A stretch of 58,515 bases of DNA, taken from the NCBI RefSeq assembly GCF_003052605.1, contig NZ_QASO01000106.1, positions 1 to 58,515 on the forward strand, given 5' to 3'. The notes below the pieces were generated by a model. It was given only the letters and a program-made list of their open reading frames with translations, had not been told where the DNA came from and ran no database searches. This DNA is from Ectopseudomonas oleovorans (GTDB lineage Bacteria; Pseudomonadota; Gammaproteobacteria; Pseudomonadales; Pseudomonadaceae). The position numbers and the translations under genes are program-made. Positions 18,789 to 27,731 of this stretch are shown here, piece by piece. Each line of letters starts with the position of its first letter. Position 1 is the first letter of the stretch.

Positions 18789-19744
18789 GCGCGATGATCG
18801 AGGTGCAGGTCACCGACGTGCGTCAACTGACCCCGGTGGTGCGCGAGTTCAGCTTCCGCGCGATCGACGGCACGCTGCCGGGCTTTTCCTGCGGCAGCCA
18901 CGTGCAGGTGGTATTGCCCACCGAGGGGCGCACGCTGCGCAATGCCTATTCGCTGCTGGGCGATCCGCACGACAGTGGTGTGTACCGCATCGCCGTGCGC
19001 CTGCAGGAAACTTCGCGCGGCGGTTCGCGTTACCTGCACGAGCAGGTCAGGGTGGGCGACCGTTTGCAGATCGGTGCGCCGAGCAACCTGTTCGCCCTGC
19101 ATTCGCAGGCCCGCCATCACATCCTGGTGGCCGGTGGCATTGGCATCACCCCGTTCATGGCCTATCTGGCCGACCTGCAGGCCAGCGACGTAGCGACGCC
19201 CGGTGCCTCCTTCGAGTTGCATTACGCCTACCGCAGCGGTCTGACCGACGCCTATGCCAGCGAGCTGCGCGAGCGTCTGGGCGAGCGTTTCCACGGTTAC
19301 GACGCTGCCGCCGGCCAGCGCCTGGACTGCGCCAGCCTGTTCGCCGGCAAGCCGCTTGGCAGCCATCTCTACGTCTGCGGTCCGCAGCGCCTGCTCGATG
19401 AGCTCAAGACCCTGGCCGAGGCCCAGGGCTGGTCGGCCGGGCGCCTGCACTGGGAGGCCTTCGCCGCACCCGAGCCGGGCCAGCCCTTCACCGTCGAGTT
19501 GGCGCGCAGTGGTCAGCGCCTGCAAGTGCCGGGTGACCACAGCCTGCTCGAAGCGCTGGAGGCGGCCGGTGTCGAGGTACCCAATCTGTGCCGGGGCGGC
19601 GTATGCGGGCAATGCACCACGCGCTACCTGAGTGGCGAGGTGGAGCATCGCGATCACTTTCTGGACGAGCTGCAGCGCGGTGAGGCGCTGATGCCCTGTG
19701 TTTCCCGTGGCGGCTGCTCCGGCACGCTGCTGCTCGATCTCTAG
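18785..19744 (+). CDS. Demethylase reductase subunit (PDR/VanB type, FMN and [2Fe-2S])
   Basis: A 319-residue oxygenase-reductase: flavin-binding barrel (RNAYSLLGDP), NAD-binding domain (HILVAGGIGITPFMAYL) and a C-terminal plant-type ferredoxin with cysteines in LCRGGVCGQCTTRY plus a last Cys in MPCVSRGG. It passes electrons from NAD(P)H to the heme subunit. It is coupled to the gene before by a 4-bp overlap; 59 bp separate it from the heme subunit gene. Confidence 0.88.
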   Translation: MSAMIEVQVTDVRQLTPVVREFSFRAIDGTLPGFSCGSHVQVVLPTEGRTLRNAYSLLGDPHDSGVYRIAVRLQETSRGGSRYLHEQVRVGDRLQIGAPSNLFALHSQARHHILVAGGIGITPFMAYLADLQASDVATPGASFELHYAYRSGLTDAYASELRERLGERFHGYDAAAGQRLDCASLFAGKPLGSHLYVCGPQRLLDELKTLAEAQGWSAGRLHWEAFAAPEPGQPFTVELARSGQRLQVPGDHSLLEALEAAGVEVPNLCRGGVCGQCTTRYLSGEVEHRDHFLDELQRGEALMPCVSRGGCSGTLLLDL

Positions 19745-19771
19745 GGGCGTGTGTCCCTAACGCTTGGTCAT

Positions 19772-19792
19772 GGTGCGCAGGGCGCACCCTAC
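19772..19792. repeat. GTAGGGTGCGC palindrome, copy 2
   Basis: GGTGCGC, 3-base loop, GCGCACCCTAC. It lies inside the demethylase operon, between reductase and heme-subunit genes, where it may act as a transcript-stabilising or attenuating stem. Confidence 0.65.
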
Positions 19793-19803
19793 AGGAGAGA
19801 GTC

Positions 19804-20832
19804 ATGTCCGTCGTGATGAAGCCGCTGGAAACCTACCGGGACGATTTCACCTTCAGCAACAGCCCGCAGGCCATCGCCCGCTTTCCCTTTCCGTTTGCCG
19901 AGGACAGCTACATGTACTCGGTCAACCTCGAACCGGCCACGCCGCGTGAGCCGGGTTCGGTGTTCGAGCACTGGTTCGACATCGACGAGCACTATGTCTC
20001 GGAGATGGCCGAGCGCGCCTGCGTGCTGGAGAAGGATCCGGATCGCTGCCTGGTGATGCCGCACATGGCCCAGGCCGCCTGGGACACCCTGGAAATGCTG
20101 ATGGAGCACCTGGCCGCCGACTACCCCGAGCATTTCGCCCTGCAGCGCGAGGGCGATCGATGGCTGTGGATCAACCGCCCGCTGGGCATCGAGCAGCGCT
20201 TCACCTTCGGCGATGCCAGCACCTTGCCCTACGAGCCGCTGGAGTACATCACGCGCCAGGCGCAGGGCGATTTCGCCGTGCTCGATCAGCGCGACGGCGA
20301 CCTGTTCATGGACGCCGGCATGGTCACCTGCCCGGCGGACTGGTCGATCAAGTTCGACGCCGGCATGAGCTTCAAGCAGTGGCATGCCCCGGTACCGGGC
20401 GTGGCGCACCAGCTCGGCGTGTTCGACCGTGCGTTGAAGTACCTGCTCAACATCCAGGTCGGCCAGCCGGTGCGTCGCCTGAACTGGACCATGACCATCA
20501 ACCCGCGCCTGGACACCTCCTCGGAGACCTTCCACGAGTGGGGCCATGAGCGCGGTCTGGTGACGCCGGAGAACGTCGCGCGCCTGGTGCACCTGCGCGT
20601 CGAGCTGCAGTTCATGCCGCGCCTGCCGCGCAGCAATGCGCTGCTGTTCGGCATCCGCACCTACCTGATCAGCCTCGAGGAGCTGGCTAGCAATCCGGCC
20701 TGGGCTTGCCGGCTGCACCGTGTATTGCGCGACCTGCCGGACGAGATCGCCGACTACAAGGGCCTGACCCGTTACCGGCAGACCGTGGTGGACTGGCTGC
20801 GCCAGTTCGATCCACAGGCCCAGGCCGCCTGA
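19804..20832 (+). CDS. Heme-dependent oxidative N-demethylase, catalytic subunit (DUF3445, PAS-like heme domain)
   Basis: A 342-residue DUF3445 protein. In the P. mendocina enzyme this alpha subunit binds heme in a PAS-like fold and oxidises dimethylamine to methylamine and formaldehyde. Seen here: PFPFAEDSYMYSVNL at the N terminus, QAAWDTLEMLMEHLAADYPEHF, and a C-terminal RLPRSNALLFGIRTYLISLEEL with the family length. It starts at ATG 19804 with AGGAGAGA upstream and is followed after 51 bp by the folate-binding subunit gene, so formaldehyde can be trapped on tetrahydrofolate. Confidence 0.9.
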   Translation: MSVVMKPLETYRDDFTFSNSPQAIARFPFPFAEDSYMYSVNLEPATPREPGSVFEHWFDIDEHYVSEMAERACVLEKDPDRCLVMPHMAQAAWDTLEMLMEHLAADYPEHFALQREGDRWLWINRPLGIEQRFTFGDASTLPYEPLEYITRQAQGDFAVLDQRDGDLFMDAGMVTCPADWSIKFDAGMSFKQWHAPVPGVAHQLGVFDRALKYLLNIQVGQPVRRLNWTMTINPRLDTSSETFHEWGHERGLVTPENVARLVHLRVELQFMPRLPRSNALLFGIRTYLISLEELASNPAWACRLHRVLRDLPDEIADYKGLTRYRQTVVDWLRQFDPQAQAA

Positions 20833-20883
20833 ATCCATTTCCTGCATGCGCAGGCCCAACGACGAACAACAGGAGACACAGAC

Positions 20884-22014
20884 ATGGCCAATTCCTGGCG
20901 TATTTCCGCCCTTGCCGAGCGTCACCGCGCACTGGGTTCCAAGCTCGAGGACTGGAGCGGCATGGGGACCGCCTGGACCTATGCCAGCGACCTGGCCGAC
21001 GAGCACGAGGCGATCCGCACTCGCGCCGGCCTGATGGACGTATCCGGGCTGAAGAAGGTGCACTACGTCGGCCCGCATGCCGAAAGCCTGCTGGAGTACG
21101 CCACCAGCCGCGACATTTCCAAGGTCTACCCGGGCAAGAGCGTCTACGCCACCATGCTCAACGAAGCCGGCAAGTTCGTCGACGACTGCGTGATCTACCG
21201 CACCGGTCCCAATGCCTTCATGGTGGTGCACGGCTCCGGCAGCGGCCACGAGATGCTGGTGCGCTCGGCTCAGGGCCGGCAGGTGGCGGTGCTGTTCGAC
21301 GACGACCTGCACGACCTGTCGCTGCAAGGCCCGCTGGCGGTGGACTTTCTCGCCGAGCACGTGCCGGGCATTCGCGAGCTGCCGTATTTCCACCACCTGC
21401 AGACCAAGCTGTTCGAGCGCCCGGTGATGATCTCGCGTACCGGTTACACCGGCGAGCGCGGCTACGAGATCTTCTGCAAGGCGGCCGACGCGCCGGCGAT
21501 CTGGGACGGCATCCTGGAGCAGGGCAAGGGCCTGGGCATCATCCCCTGCGCCTTTACCGCGCTGGACTGGCTGCGGGTGGAGAGCTACCTGCTGTTCTTC
21601 CCCTACGACAACTCCGAGATGTATCCCTTCGCCGACCAGCCGGCCGGCGACACGCTCTGGGAGCTGGGTCTGGACTTCACCGTGTCGCCGACCAAGGGGG
21701 AGTTCCGCGGGGGCAACGAGCACCGCCGCCTGCAGGGCAAGGAGCGCTTCAAGATCTTCGGCGTGCTGCTCGACGGCGACAAGGCAGCCGAGGCCGGCGA
21801 CACCTTGTGGGCCGACGGCAAGCAGGTGGGTGTGATCACCTGCGCCATGTACTCGCGACTGTCCGGCAAATCCATGGCCATTGCGCGCATGGACGTGCCC
21901 TACGCAGAGCAGGGCGCGCCGCTGGAAGTCAAAGGCAGCCTGGCGGTCAGCGCCATCGCCCACAGTCTGCCATTCGATGACCCGGAGAAGAAAAAGCGTA
22001 CGGCCAAGGGCTGA
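20884..22014 (+). CDS. Demethylase folate-binding subunit (GcvT-like)
   Basis: A 376-residue aminomethyltransferase-fold protein (VYATMLNEAGKFVDDCVIYR, ISRTGYTGERGYEIFCKAAD). In the heme-dependent demethylase complex the delta subunit of this type binds tetrahydrofolate and captures formaldehyde as methylene-THF. It is the last gene of the operon. A free T-protein of glycine cleavage is unlikely because gcvH/gcvP are absent and the three demethylase genes precede it. Confidence 0.87.
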   Translation: MANSWRISALAERHRALGSKLEDWSGMGTAWTYASDLADEHEAIRTRAGLMDVSGLKKVHYVGPHAESLLEYATSRDISKVYPGKSVYATMLNEAGKFVDDCVIYRTGPNAFMVVHGSGSGHEMLVRSAQGRQVAVLFDDDLHDLSLQGPLAVDFLAEHVPGIRELPYFHHLQTKLFERPVMISRTGYTGERGYEIFCKAADAPAIWDGILEQGKGLGIIPCAFTALDWLRVESYLLFFPYDNSEMYPFADQPAGDTLWELGLDFTVSPTKGEFRGGNEHRRLQGKERFKIFGVLLDGDKAAEAGDTLWADGKQVGVITCAMYSRLSGKSMAIARMDVPYAEQGAPLEVKGSLAVSAIAHSLPFDDPEKKKRTAKG

Positions 22015-22072
22015 GTGTTCGGTACCGCGACCCGGAGTCGTCGCGGACAAGGGTTCCTGGGGCAAGGGAGCA

Positions 22073-22092
22073 GGGCCATAGGGACATGGCCC
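22073..22092 (+). terminator. Hairpin before the SMR transporter gene
   Basis: GGGCCAT, 6-base loop, ATGGCCC, 59 bp after the demethylase operon. No T-run follows; a partial terminator or processing site is possible. Confidence 0.35.
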
Positions 22093-22120
22093 GATTTGCC
22101 TCCACTTCAAGGAGAAGGCG

Positions 22121-22459
22121 ATGGCCTGGTTGAACGGTTGGGGTTTCCTGCTGCTGGCCGGTATCTGTGAGGTGTTCTATGCCTCGATCATTCCGCGTAC
22201 CGATGGTTTCACCCGTCTATGGCCAAGCCTGTACTGCGCGTTTTTCCTGGCACTGAGCATCTATCTGCTGAGCCTGTCGGTGCGCGAGTTGCCGCTGGGG
22301 CTGGCCTACGCGGTGTGGGTTGGCATCGGCACCCTGGGCACGGTGGCCTATGGCGCCATGTTTCTCGGCGAGAGCCTGAACCTGTTGCGCAGCCTGTGCC
22401 TGGTGATGATCGTCGCCGGCATCGTCGGCCTGAAACTGGCCAGCCACGAGACGGCATAA
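22121..22459 (+). CDS. Small multidrug resistance (SMR) family transporter
   Basis: A 112-residue four-helix membrane protein. The essential acidic residue is Glu17 in LLAGICEVFYA and the last helices carry YAVWVGIGTLGTVAYGAMFLGESLN, both SMR signatures. Members export small cations (quaternary amines, guanidinium). In a methylated-amine region it could export or take up an amine cation. It is followed within 11 bp by an amidotransferase gene. Confidence 0.85.
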   Translation: MAWLNGWGFLLLAGICEVFYASIIPRTDGFTRLWPSLYCAFFLALSIYLLSLSVRELPLGLAYAVWVGIGTLGTVAYGAMFLGESLNLLRSLCLVMIVAGIVGLKLASHETA

Positions 22460-22469
22460 GGAGCAGGAC

Positions 22470-23162
22470 ATGCATGTACAGGTACTGCAGCACGTACCTT
22501 TCGAAGGTGTTGGCAGCATGGCCGACTGGTTCCAGGCGCGCGGCGCCACTGTGCACTACACGCGTTTCTTCGAGACGGATGCACGCTTGCCCGACCCCGT
22601 TAGCTGCGACCTGATCGTCGCCATGGGTGGGCCGATGAGCGTCAACGACGAAGCCGAGCTGCCCTGGCTGATCGAGGAGAAGACCTTCCTGCGCCAGGCC
22701 ATCGAGCAGGGCGTCGCCATGCTGGGTGTCTGCCTGGGGGCGCAATTGATTGCCAGCGCACTGGGCGCTCGTGTGCACCCCAATCCTGTGGCCGAGATCG
22801 GCTGGTTTCCGGTCTGGCGGGCGGAGTCGGTCGGCGAGGACTGCTTCGTCTTTCCCGACCGTATCGAGCTGTTGCACTGGCACGGCGAAACCTTCGCATT
22901 GCCCGAAGGCGCCAGGCTGCTGGCCTGCAGCGAGGCGTGCCGGCATCAGGCGTTCCAGCTCGGGCGGCGGGTGATCGGCCTGCAATGCCATCCGGAGATG
23001 ACGCCCGCCATCATCGCTGACCTGTTGGATGCATGCGCCGATGAGCTCAGGCCCGGTCCCTGGGTACAAACCCCCGCGCAATTGGCTGGCGAACCACATA
23101 GCTACCTGCCAGGCAACGTGCTGATGGCGCAGGTGCTGGACTATCTGTTGGCGGGGCGTTAA
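22470..23162 (+). CDS. Class I (triad) glutamine-amidotransferase-like protein
   Basis: A 230-residue GATase1-fold protein of the GuaA-like group. Catalytic Cys in MLGVCLGAQLIA, His and Glu in GLQCHPEMT. Stand-alone members hydrolyse gamma-glutamyl bonds (as PuuD-like enzymes do), so a gamma-glutamylmethylamide or gamma-glutamylamine substrate is a reasonable guess from context. It is 11 bp after the SMR gene. Confidence 0.8.
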   Translation: MHVQVLQHVPFEGVGSMADWFQARGATVHYTRFFETDARLPDPVSCDLIVAMGGPMSVNDEAELPWLIEEKTFLRQAIEQGVAMLGVCLGAQLIASALGARVHPNPVAEIGWFPVWRAESVGEDCFVFPDRIELLHWHGETFALPEGARLLACSEACRHQAFQLGRRVIGLQCHPEMTPAIIADLLDACADELRPGPWVQTPAQLAGEPHSYLPGNVLMAQVLDYLLAGR

Positions 23163-23184
23163 CCACCCCAGCGCCAACATTCTC

Positions 23185-24663
23185 CTATTTCAAGTACCAG
23201 CCCCACGCTTCGCTGCTTTCATAGCGGGTGATCTGCTTGGTTTCCAGGTAGTTGTCCAGACCCCACTCGCCCAACTCGCGACCGATGCCGCTGCGTTTGA
23301 CGCCGCCCCAGGGCAGTTCGCTGAAGGTGGGTTGCGAGCAGTTGATCCAGACGATGCCGGCCTGCAAGGTCTGGGCGACGCGCTCGCAGCGCTGGAGATC
23401 CCTGGACATCACCGCGGCCGCCAGGCCGAATTCGCTGTCATTGGCCAGTTGCAAGGCCTCGGCCTCCGTGTCGAACGGATTGACGCAGACCACCGGGCCG
23501 AAAATTTCCTCGCGCCACAGGGCGCAATCCAGCGGTACGTCGGCAAATACCGTGGGCTGCATGAACCAGCCCTTGTCCTGCTCGGCAGGCCGTTTGCCGC
23601 CGCAGATCAGGCGGGCACCATCGGCGATGCCCTGAGTAATGGCGGTGCTGACTTTGGCGTGCTGGCCGGCGCTGACCAGCGGGCCGAGCAGCACACCTGC
23701 CTCCAGCCCGTTGCCGATACGAATCTTCTGCGCTTCATCGCTCAGACGCTGCAGCAGGGCGGGGTACAGCGAGCGTTCCACCAGCACGCGCGAGGTGGCG
23801 GAGCAGACCTGGCCCTGGTTCCAGAAGATGCCGAACATGATCCATTCCACTGCCGCTTCGATGTCACTGTCGGCGAAGACGATGAAGGGCGATTTGCCGC
23901 CCAGCTCCAGGCTGATGTTCTTCACCTCACGGGCAGCGGTCTGCATGATCCGGCTGCCGGTCGGCACGCTGCCGGTAAAGGCGATCTTGTCGATGCCTGG
24001 GTGTTCCACCAGCGCCGCGCCGGCTTCGCTGCCCAGGCCGGGCAGCACGTTGAGCACGCCCGGCGGCAGGCCGGCGTCGTTGACGATGGTCGCCAGTTCC
24101 AGCGCGCTCAGCGGCGTCAGCTCGGAAGGCTTGAGGACCATGGCGCAGCCGGCGGCCAGTGCCGGAGCGACTTTCCAGGCGGCCATCAGCAGGGGGTAGT
24201 TCCAAGGGATGACCGCAGCGGCCACGCCCACGGGTTGGCGCACGACGCTGGCGCGAAAGCGCTTGTCGCCCAGTGCTATCGGGCGTTCGTCGTCATCCAG
24301 ACGCGCCGCGAGGTCCGCGTAGAAATCGAAACAGCCGGCGGCGTCGGCGATATCCCACTGCGCTTCGGGCAATGGTTTGCCATTGTCCCGGACCTCGAGC
24401 ACGGCCAGTTCGTCTTGGCGCGCGCGGATGCCATCGGCGATACGCCTGAGCACGCCGGCACGTTCGTGCCCGCTGAGTCGCGGCCAGCTTCCTTCATCGA
24501 AGGCGCGGCGGGCGGCACTTACGGCCAGATCCACATCCGTGCGGCCGGCTGCGGCGACTTTCGCCAGCAGGCTGGCATCGCTGGGGTCGAAGACCTCGAG
24601 GTGCTTACCGCTCTGTGGTGCGAGCCACTGGCCGTCGATGAACAGGTGTGGACGGTCGAGCAT
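23185..24663 (-). CDS. Aldehyde dehydrogenase, betaine/aminoaldehyde type
   Basis: A 492-residue NAD-dependent ALDH. IPWNYPLLMAAWKVAPALAAG, FTGSVPTGSRIM, the general base Glu in ISLELGGKSPF and the nucleophile Cys in NQGQVCSATSR are all present, as is the C-terminal PWGGVKRSGIGRELGEWGLDNY. It is closest in style to betaine-aldehyde and aminoaldehyde dehydrogenases. In this region it may clear an aldehyde by-product of amine oxidation; formaldehyde itself is less likely for this subfamily. It lies 107 bp downstream of the small membrane protein gene. Confidence 0.85.
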   Translation of the reverse strand: MLDRPHLFIDGQWLAPQSGKHLEVFDPSDASLLAKVAAAGRTDVDLAVSAARRAFDEGSWPRLSGHERAGVLRRIADGIRARQDELAVLEVRDNGKPLPEAQWDIADAAGCFDFYADLAARLDDDERPIALGDKRFRASVVRQPVGVAAAVIPWNYPLLMAAWKVAPALAAGCAMVLKPSELTPLSALELATIVNDAGLPPGVLNVLPGLGSEAGAALVEHPGIDKIAFTGSVPTGSRIMQTAAREVKNISLELGGKSPFIVFADSDIEAAVEWIMFGIFWNQGQVCSATSRVLVERSLYPALLQRLSDEAQKIRIGNGLEAGVLLGPLVSAGQHAKVSTAITQGIADGARLICGGKRPAEQDKGWFMQPTVFADVPLDCALWREEIFGPVVCVNPFDTEAEALQLANDSEFGLAAAVMSRDLQRCERVAQTLQAGIVWINCSQPTFSELPWGGVKRSGIGRELGEWGLDNYLETKQITRYESSEAWGWYLK

Positions 24664-24741
24664 GGCGGCTCCTTGCTGTGATCGGGTGGAATGGGTTGTC
24701 GCGGGGAGGTTAACGCATCCGCCGCGTGGGCGAAGAGAGGA

Positions 24742-24763
24742 GCCGGCGGCGAGCGCCGCCGGC
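24742..24763 (-). terminator. Hairpin after the amt/small membrane protein unit
   Basis: GCCGGCGGC, 4-base loop, GCCGCCGGC, starting 7 bp after the small gene stop (minus strand) and followed by TCCTCTCTTC, only weakly T-rich. Likely transcription end or attenuator before the ALDH gene. Confidence 0.55.
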
Positions 24764-24770
24764 CAGGGCC

Positions 24771-24950
24771 TTACTTGAGTTTGGGCAGCTTGTCATCCGG
24801 CAGGGCGTAGCTGTGCTTCTCGTGGATCATGGTGGCGATCAACGCGTAGAGGCTGACGCCGGCCACCAGCAGGCTGATGAAGATCAGGATGGCGGGCTTG
24901 TCGGCGAAGGTGAACACGGCGCTGGCGCCTTCGAAAGTAGTGATGCTCAT
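24771..24950 (-). CDS. Small single-pass membrane protein next to Amt
   Basis: A 59-residue protein with one hydrophobic helix (about residues 20-43; ILIFISLLVAGVSLYALIAT) and a charged C-terminal tail ending DDKLPKLK. It starts at ATG 24950 and lies 69 bp downstream of the Amt gene on the same strand. Small one-helix proteins commonly accompany transporters as accessory subunits. I recognise no named family; the translation is clean, with Pseudomonas codon use and a hairpin after the stop. Confidence 0.65.
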   Translation of the reverse strand: MSITTFEGASAVFTFADKPAILIFISLLVAGVSLYALIATMIHEKHSYALPDDKLPKLK

Positions 24951-25019
24951 GGCGATGCTCCTTGGGTTTGGCCCGTCACCCCATGGCGCGGGCCGTTTGC
25001 TGATCAGGCCGGCTTGGTT

Positions 25020-26369
25020 TCACCCATCAACGGGGCGCTCGGAGCCGTCGACGCTGGTGCTGTTGCCGTACATCGAACTCCATTCCGGGTAGGCTTGCGC
25101 CGGTACTTCGGTCAGGTCCAGGCCACGCTCTTCGGCATGCGGCGGAACACGCAGCAGACCAGCCTTGTTCAGCGCATAGGAGATGACGTAACCCGGGATG
25201 AAGCCCAGTGCCGCCATGACCAGGGCGCCGCCCAACTGACCGAAGAAGCTGATCGGCGCCATGCCGTTCATGTTCGGGTAGCCGGCGAGGAAGATGCCGC
25301 TGATCACCAGGCCGGCGAAGCCACCAAAGCCGTGCACGGCGAATGCACCGACGGCGTCGTCGAGCTTGAACTTGAGCAGCAGGTTGTTGACCAGTGGCGC
25401 GGTCGCGGCAACACCCATGCCGATCAGGTAGGCCAGGCCGGGGTGGTAGAGGTCCAGACCCGGGGCGACAGAGATGATGCCCACCAGACCGCCGGACATC
25501 ATCCAGAACGGTTCGCGAGTGGTCAGGTAGGCTCCGATCAGGCCGCCAGCGAAGCCCATCAGGGTATTGAAGGCGAAGGCCGAGAGGTTGGTCGGCTGGC
25601 CGTAGATGTTGATCCACTGGGCGCCGGAGTTGTAGATGATGCAGCCGCCGAGGAAGCCGAAGAAACCAACGATGATCAGCATCAGGCCGACCACGCTCAT
25701 CGGCATGCTGTGACCGACGATGGCATTGGCACTGCCGTCTTCGTTGAAGCGGCCGATGCGCGCGCCCAGGTTCATGACCACGGCCAGGGCGAAGAAACCG
25801 GCGATCATGTGTACCACGCCCGCTGCGCCGACGTCATGGTAGCCCCACTTGACGGTCAGCCAGCCCTCCGGGTGCCAGCCCCACGCAGCGGCCAGCAGCC
25901 AGAGGAAGCCACCGAGGACGATGGTGAGGATGATGAACGCGCTCATGCGCGCACGTTCGATGATCGCTCCCGACATGATCGAGCCGGTGGTGGCGGCGAA
26001 CATGGCGAAGGCGGCCCAGAAGATGCCGGTGGCGTTGTCCTGAATGTTCGGTCCCATGGCATCGCTCCACGGCATGCCGGCGAGGAAGGCGTCCATGCGC
26101 GGTACCAGGCCGTCCGGGAAGGCGTTGTACACGGCCCAGCCGAGCAGGAACACGCTGGGCACGATGAAGCCGAAGGCGAGGATGTTCTTCACCCCGGCGG
26201 CCAGGGCATTCTTCAGGCGCGATGCACCGATCTCGTAGGACAGGAAGCCGGCGTGGATGCAGATCATCAGCGCGATACACCACCAGTAGAATATTTCCAT
26301 ATTCAGCGTGTTGGTCATCTCTATCAGAGCCTGCAACTCCTCCAGAGTGGGTGTCTTTTGCTCTTCCAT
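25020..26369 (-). CDS. amt: Ammonium/methylammonium transporter (Amt family)
   Basis: A 449-residue Amt protein with about eleven membrane helices. HDVGAAGVVHMIAGFFALAVV and VHGFGGFAGLVISGIFLAGYPN carry the two pore-histidine regions; FAMFAATTGSIMSGAIIERARM is the helix-3 signature. About 25 residues precede the first helix and no signal peptide is evident. ATG 26369 is preferred over TTG 26372 (GAGG 8 nt upstream). Transcribed from a sigma54 promoter with the same dyad as gmaS, so uptake of methylamine or ammonium coupled to amine catabolism is likely. No glnK gene adjoins it. Confidence 0.9.
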   Translation of the reverse strand: MEEQKTPTLEELQALIEMTNTLNMEIFYWWCIALMICIHAGFLSYEIGASRLKNALAAGVKNILAFGFIVPSVFLLGWAVYNAFPDGLVPRMDAFLAGMPWSDAMGPNIQDNATGIFWAAFAMFAATTGSIMSGAIIERARMSAFIILTIVLGGFLWLLAAAWGWHPEGWLTVKWGYHDVGAAGVVHMIAGFFALAVVMNLGARIGRFNEDGSANAIVGHSMPMSVVGLMLIIVGFFGFLGGCIIYNSGAQWINIYGQPTNLSAFAFNTLMGFAGGLIGAYLTTREPFWMMSGGLVGIISVAPGLDLYHPGLAYLIGMGVAATAPLVNNLLLKFKLDDAVGAFAVHGFGGFAGLVISGIFLAGYPNMNGMAPISFFGQLGGALVMAALGFIPGYVISYALNKAGLLRVPPHAEERGLDLTEVPAQAYPEWSSMYGNSTSVDGSERPVDG

Positions 26370-26467
26370 CAATCAATCCTCGATGCTGTTCTTAGAAGGT
26401 TCGTCGGTATTGGCAGTGGAACTGAAGGTGTTGCGCCCTAAATGAAATTATCTGTAGTTATAAAAAG

Positions 26468-26480
26468 TTCTTTTGGTGAA
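26468..26480. promoter_or_regulatory. TTC-N7-GAA operator at the amt promoter
   Basis: Minus strand TTCACCAAAAGAA begins 3 nt after the -12 GC of the amt sigma54 promoter. It is a single full dyad; no partner is seen 20 bp downstream. Confidence 0.5.
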
Positions 26481-26482
26481 TA

Positions 26483-26498
26483 AGCAATGGCTGTGCCA
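26483..26498 (-). promoter_or_regulatory. Sigma54 promoter of amt
   Basis: Minus strand TGGCACAGCCATTGCT is a full consensus -24/-12 element (GG and GC 12 bases apart, TTGCT at -12), about 115 bp before the amt ATG. Confidence 0.88.
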
Positions 26499-26610
26499 GA
26501 AGTCTCCTGCCTGTAAGGCCCGCAGACTGCGGTAGCGCTGAAACTTCTGGTTGCAAAGTGCCCTGTTTGTGTTCATCTGCCTGGGGGTGCGCCTGAAAAT
26601 GGGTCGCGAC

Positions 26611-27597
26611 TCAGGTGTTCTTCTGCAGCATGCCCTGGATCTGCTGCACCGATTCCTGGGTCCGGCGCGCCAGGTTGCGCACCTCGTCGGCGACCACCGC
26701 GAAACCGCGCCCCTGTTCCCCGGCGCGTGCGGCTTCGATGGCCGCGTTCAAGGCCAGCAGGTTGGTCTGCTCGGCGATACCCTTGATCACCCCGGCGACC
26801 TGAGCGATCTGCGCATAGGTGGCCTGGATGCTGGCCTGCTCGCGTTCCTGCAGGCTGGCGGCGGCCTTCTCATCGGTGATCTCGCGCACCGCACCGGTGA
26901 CGTAGAGCAGTTTGCCCTGGGCATCGCGCAGGCAGCGGCCGCGCTCGCGGTACCAGAGTTCGCCGCGGGTCTTGTGGCGCATGCGGTACTCGACGGCGTA
27001 GAAGCCATCGCCGCTCTTGTCCACCATCGAGGCGTTGAAGGCGGTCATTACGGCTTTCAGATCATCCGCGTTGACCACCTGGAAATAGCTGTCCCAGCCA
27101 TCGGGGAATTCGGCGCGGCTGTAGCCGATCAGCTCGCGGAACTGCTCGGACCAGCGGATCAGGTTCTGCGGGTGATCCGGGTCGCCGCCCACCACGTTCA
27201 TCGCCCAGCAGCCCTCGGTCAGGGTGCGCTTGGTCAGCTCCCAGACCTGGCGTTCCTCTTCCCATTGTGCGCGCTCGGCGGCGACGTCCTGGTTCTGCGC
27301 GTGACTGGCGCGCAGCTCATCTTCTAGCAGGGCGCATTGCTGCTCGGCCTGGGCCAGGCGCTGCTGCAGGGCGGTGTATTCGCTTGTGCTGCAGGGCGGT
27401 GGTGGCTGCTGTTCGCTATGCTGGCGGATGCGCTGCAATTCCTCCCAGTCGCGTTGCAAGCGCTCCAGGCTGCCGAGCAACTGCGGCTGTTGCTGCAGAT
27501 GCGTGCGCTCGCCTGCAGGCTGGCGTTGGCTAAGCAGGTGTTCGAGCCACTGATTGAGTTCACTGGCCAGGTTTCGAGTCGTATTGCTGAACCACAT
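26611..27597 (-). CDS. Soluble PAS-containing chemoreceptor-like protein
   Basis: A 328-residue protein without membrane segments: a Gln-rich coiled coil (1-120), a PAS/PAC domain (about 130-245; ...[19 protein letters not shown]) and a short C-terminal chemoreceptor signalling hairpin ([32 protein letters not shown]). The signalling domain is much shorter than in classical MCPs and contains no methylation helices. It sits between amt and tdm, so a role in sensing methylated amines or redox state is possible but unproven. Confidence 0.8.
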   Translation of the reverse strand: MWFSNTTRNLASELNQWLEHLLSQRQPAGERTHLQQQPQLLGSLERLQRDWEELQRIRQHSEQQPPPPCSTSEYTALQQRLAQAEQQCALLEDELRASHAQNQDVAAERAQWEEERQVWELTKRTLTEGCWAMNVVGGDPDHPQNLIRWSEQFRELIGYSRAEFPDGWDSYFQVVNADDLKAVMTAFNASMVDKSGDGFYAVEYRMRHKTRGELWYRERGRCLRDAQGKLLYVTGAVREITDEKAAASLQEREQASIQATYAQIAQVAGVIKGIAEQTNLLALNAAIEAARAGEQGRGFAVVADEVRNLARRTQESVQQIQGMLQKNT

Positions 27598-27731
27598 CGG
27601 CCGATCCTCCTCGGGGTCGTTGAGTGCTGCCCTCCTGATTGGCAGCCGCTACCCGGTTCCCTAGCAATTCTCTTTCCAAGAGCAGCGTCCGAATTGCATG
27701 TGTCAGTCCGGAGGGTGGCGGCACGCCGGTG

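Noticed and set aside
19789..22110. A 773-codon open frame on the minus strand
   Set aside because: It lies wholly opposite the demethylase heme and folate subunits, has low-complexity composition (His/Gln/Val rich) and no family likeness; an antisense shadow of high-GC genes. The same applies to 5958-7754, 10687-12312, 14281-15828 and 24726-26441.
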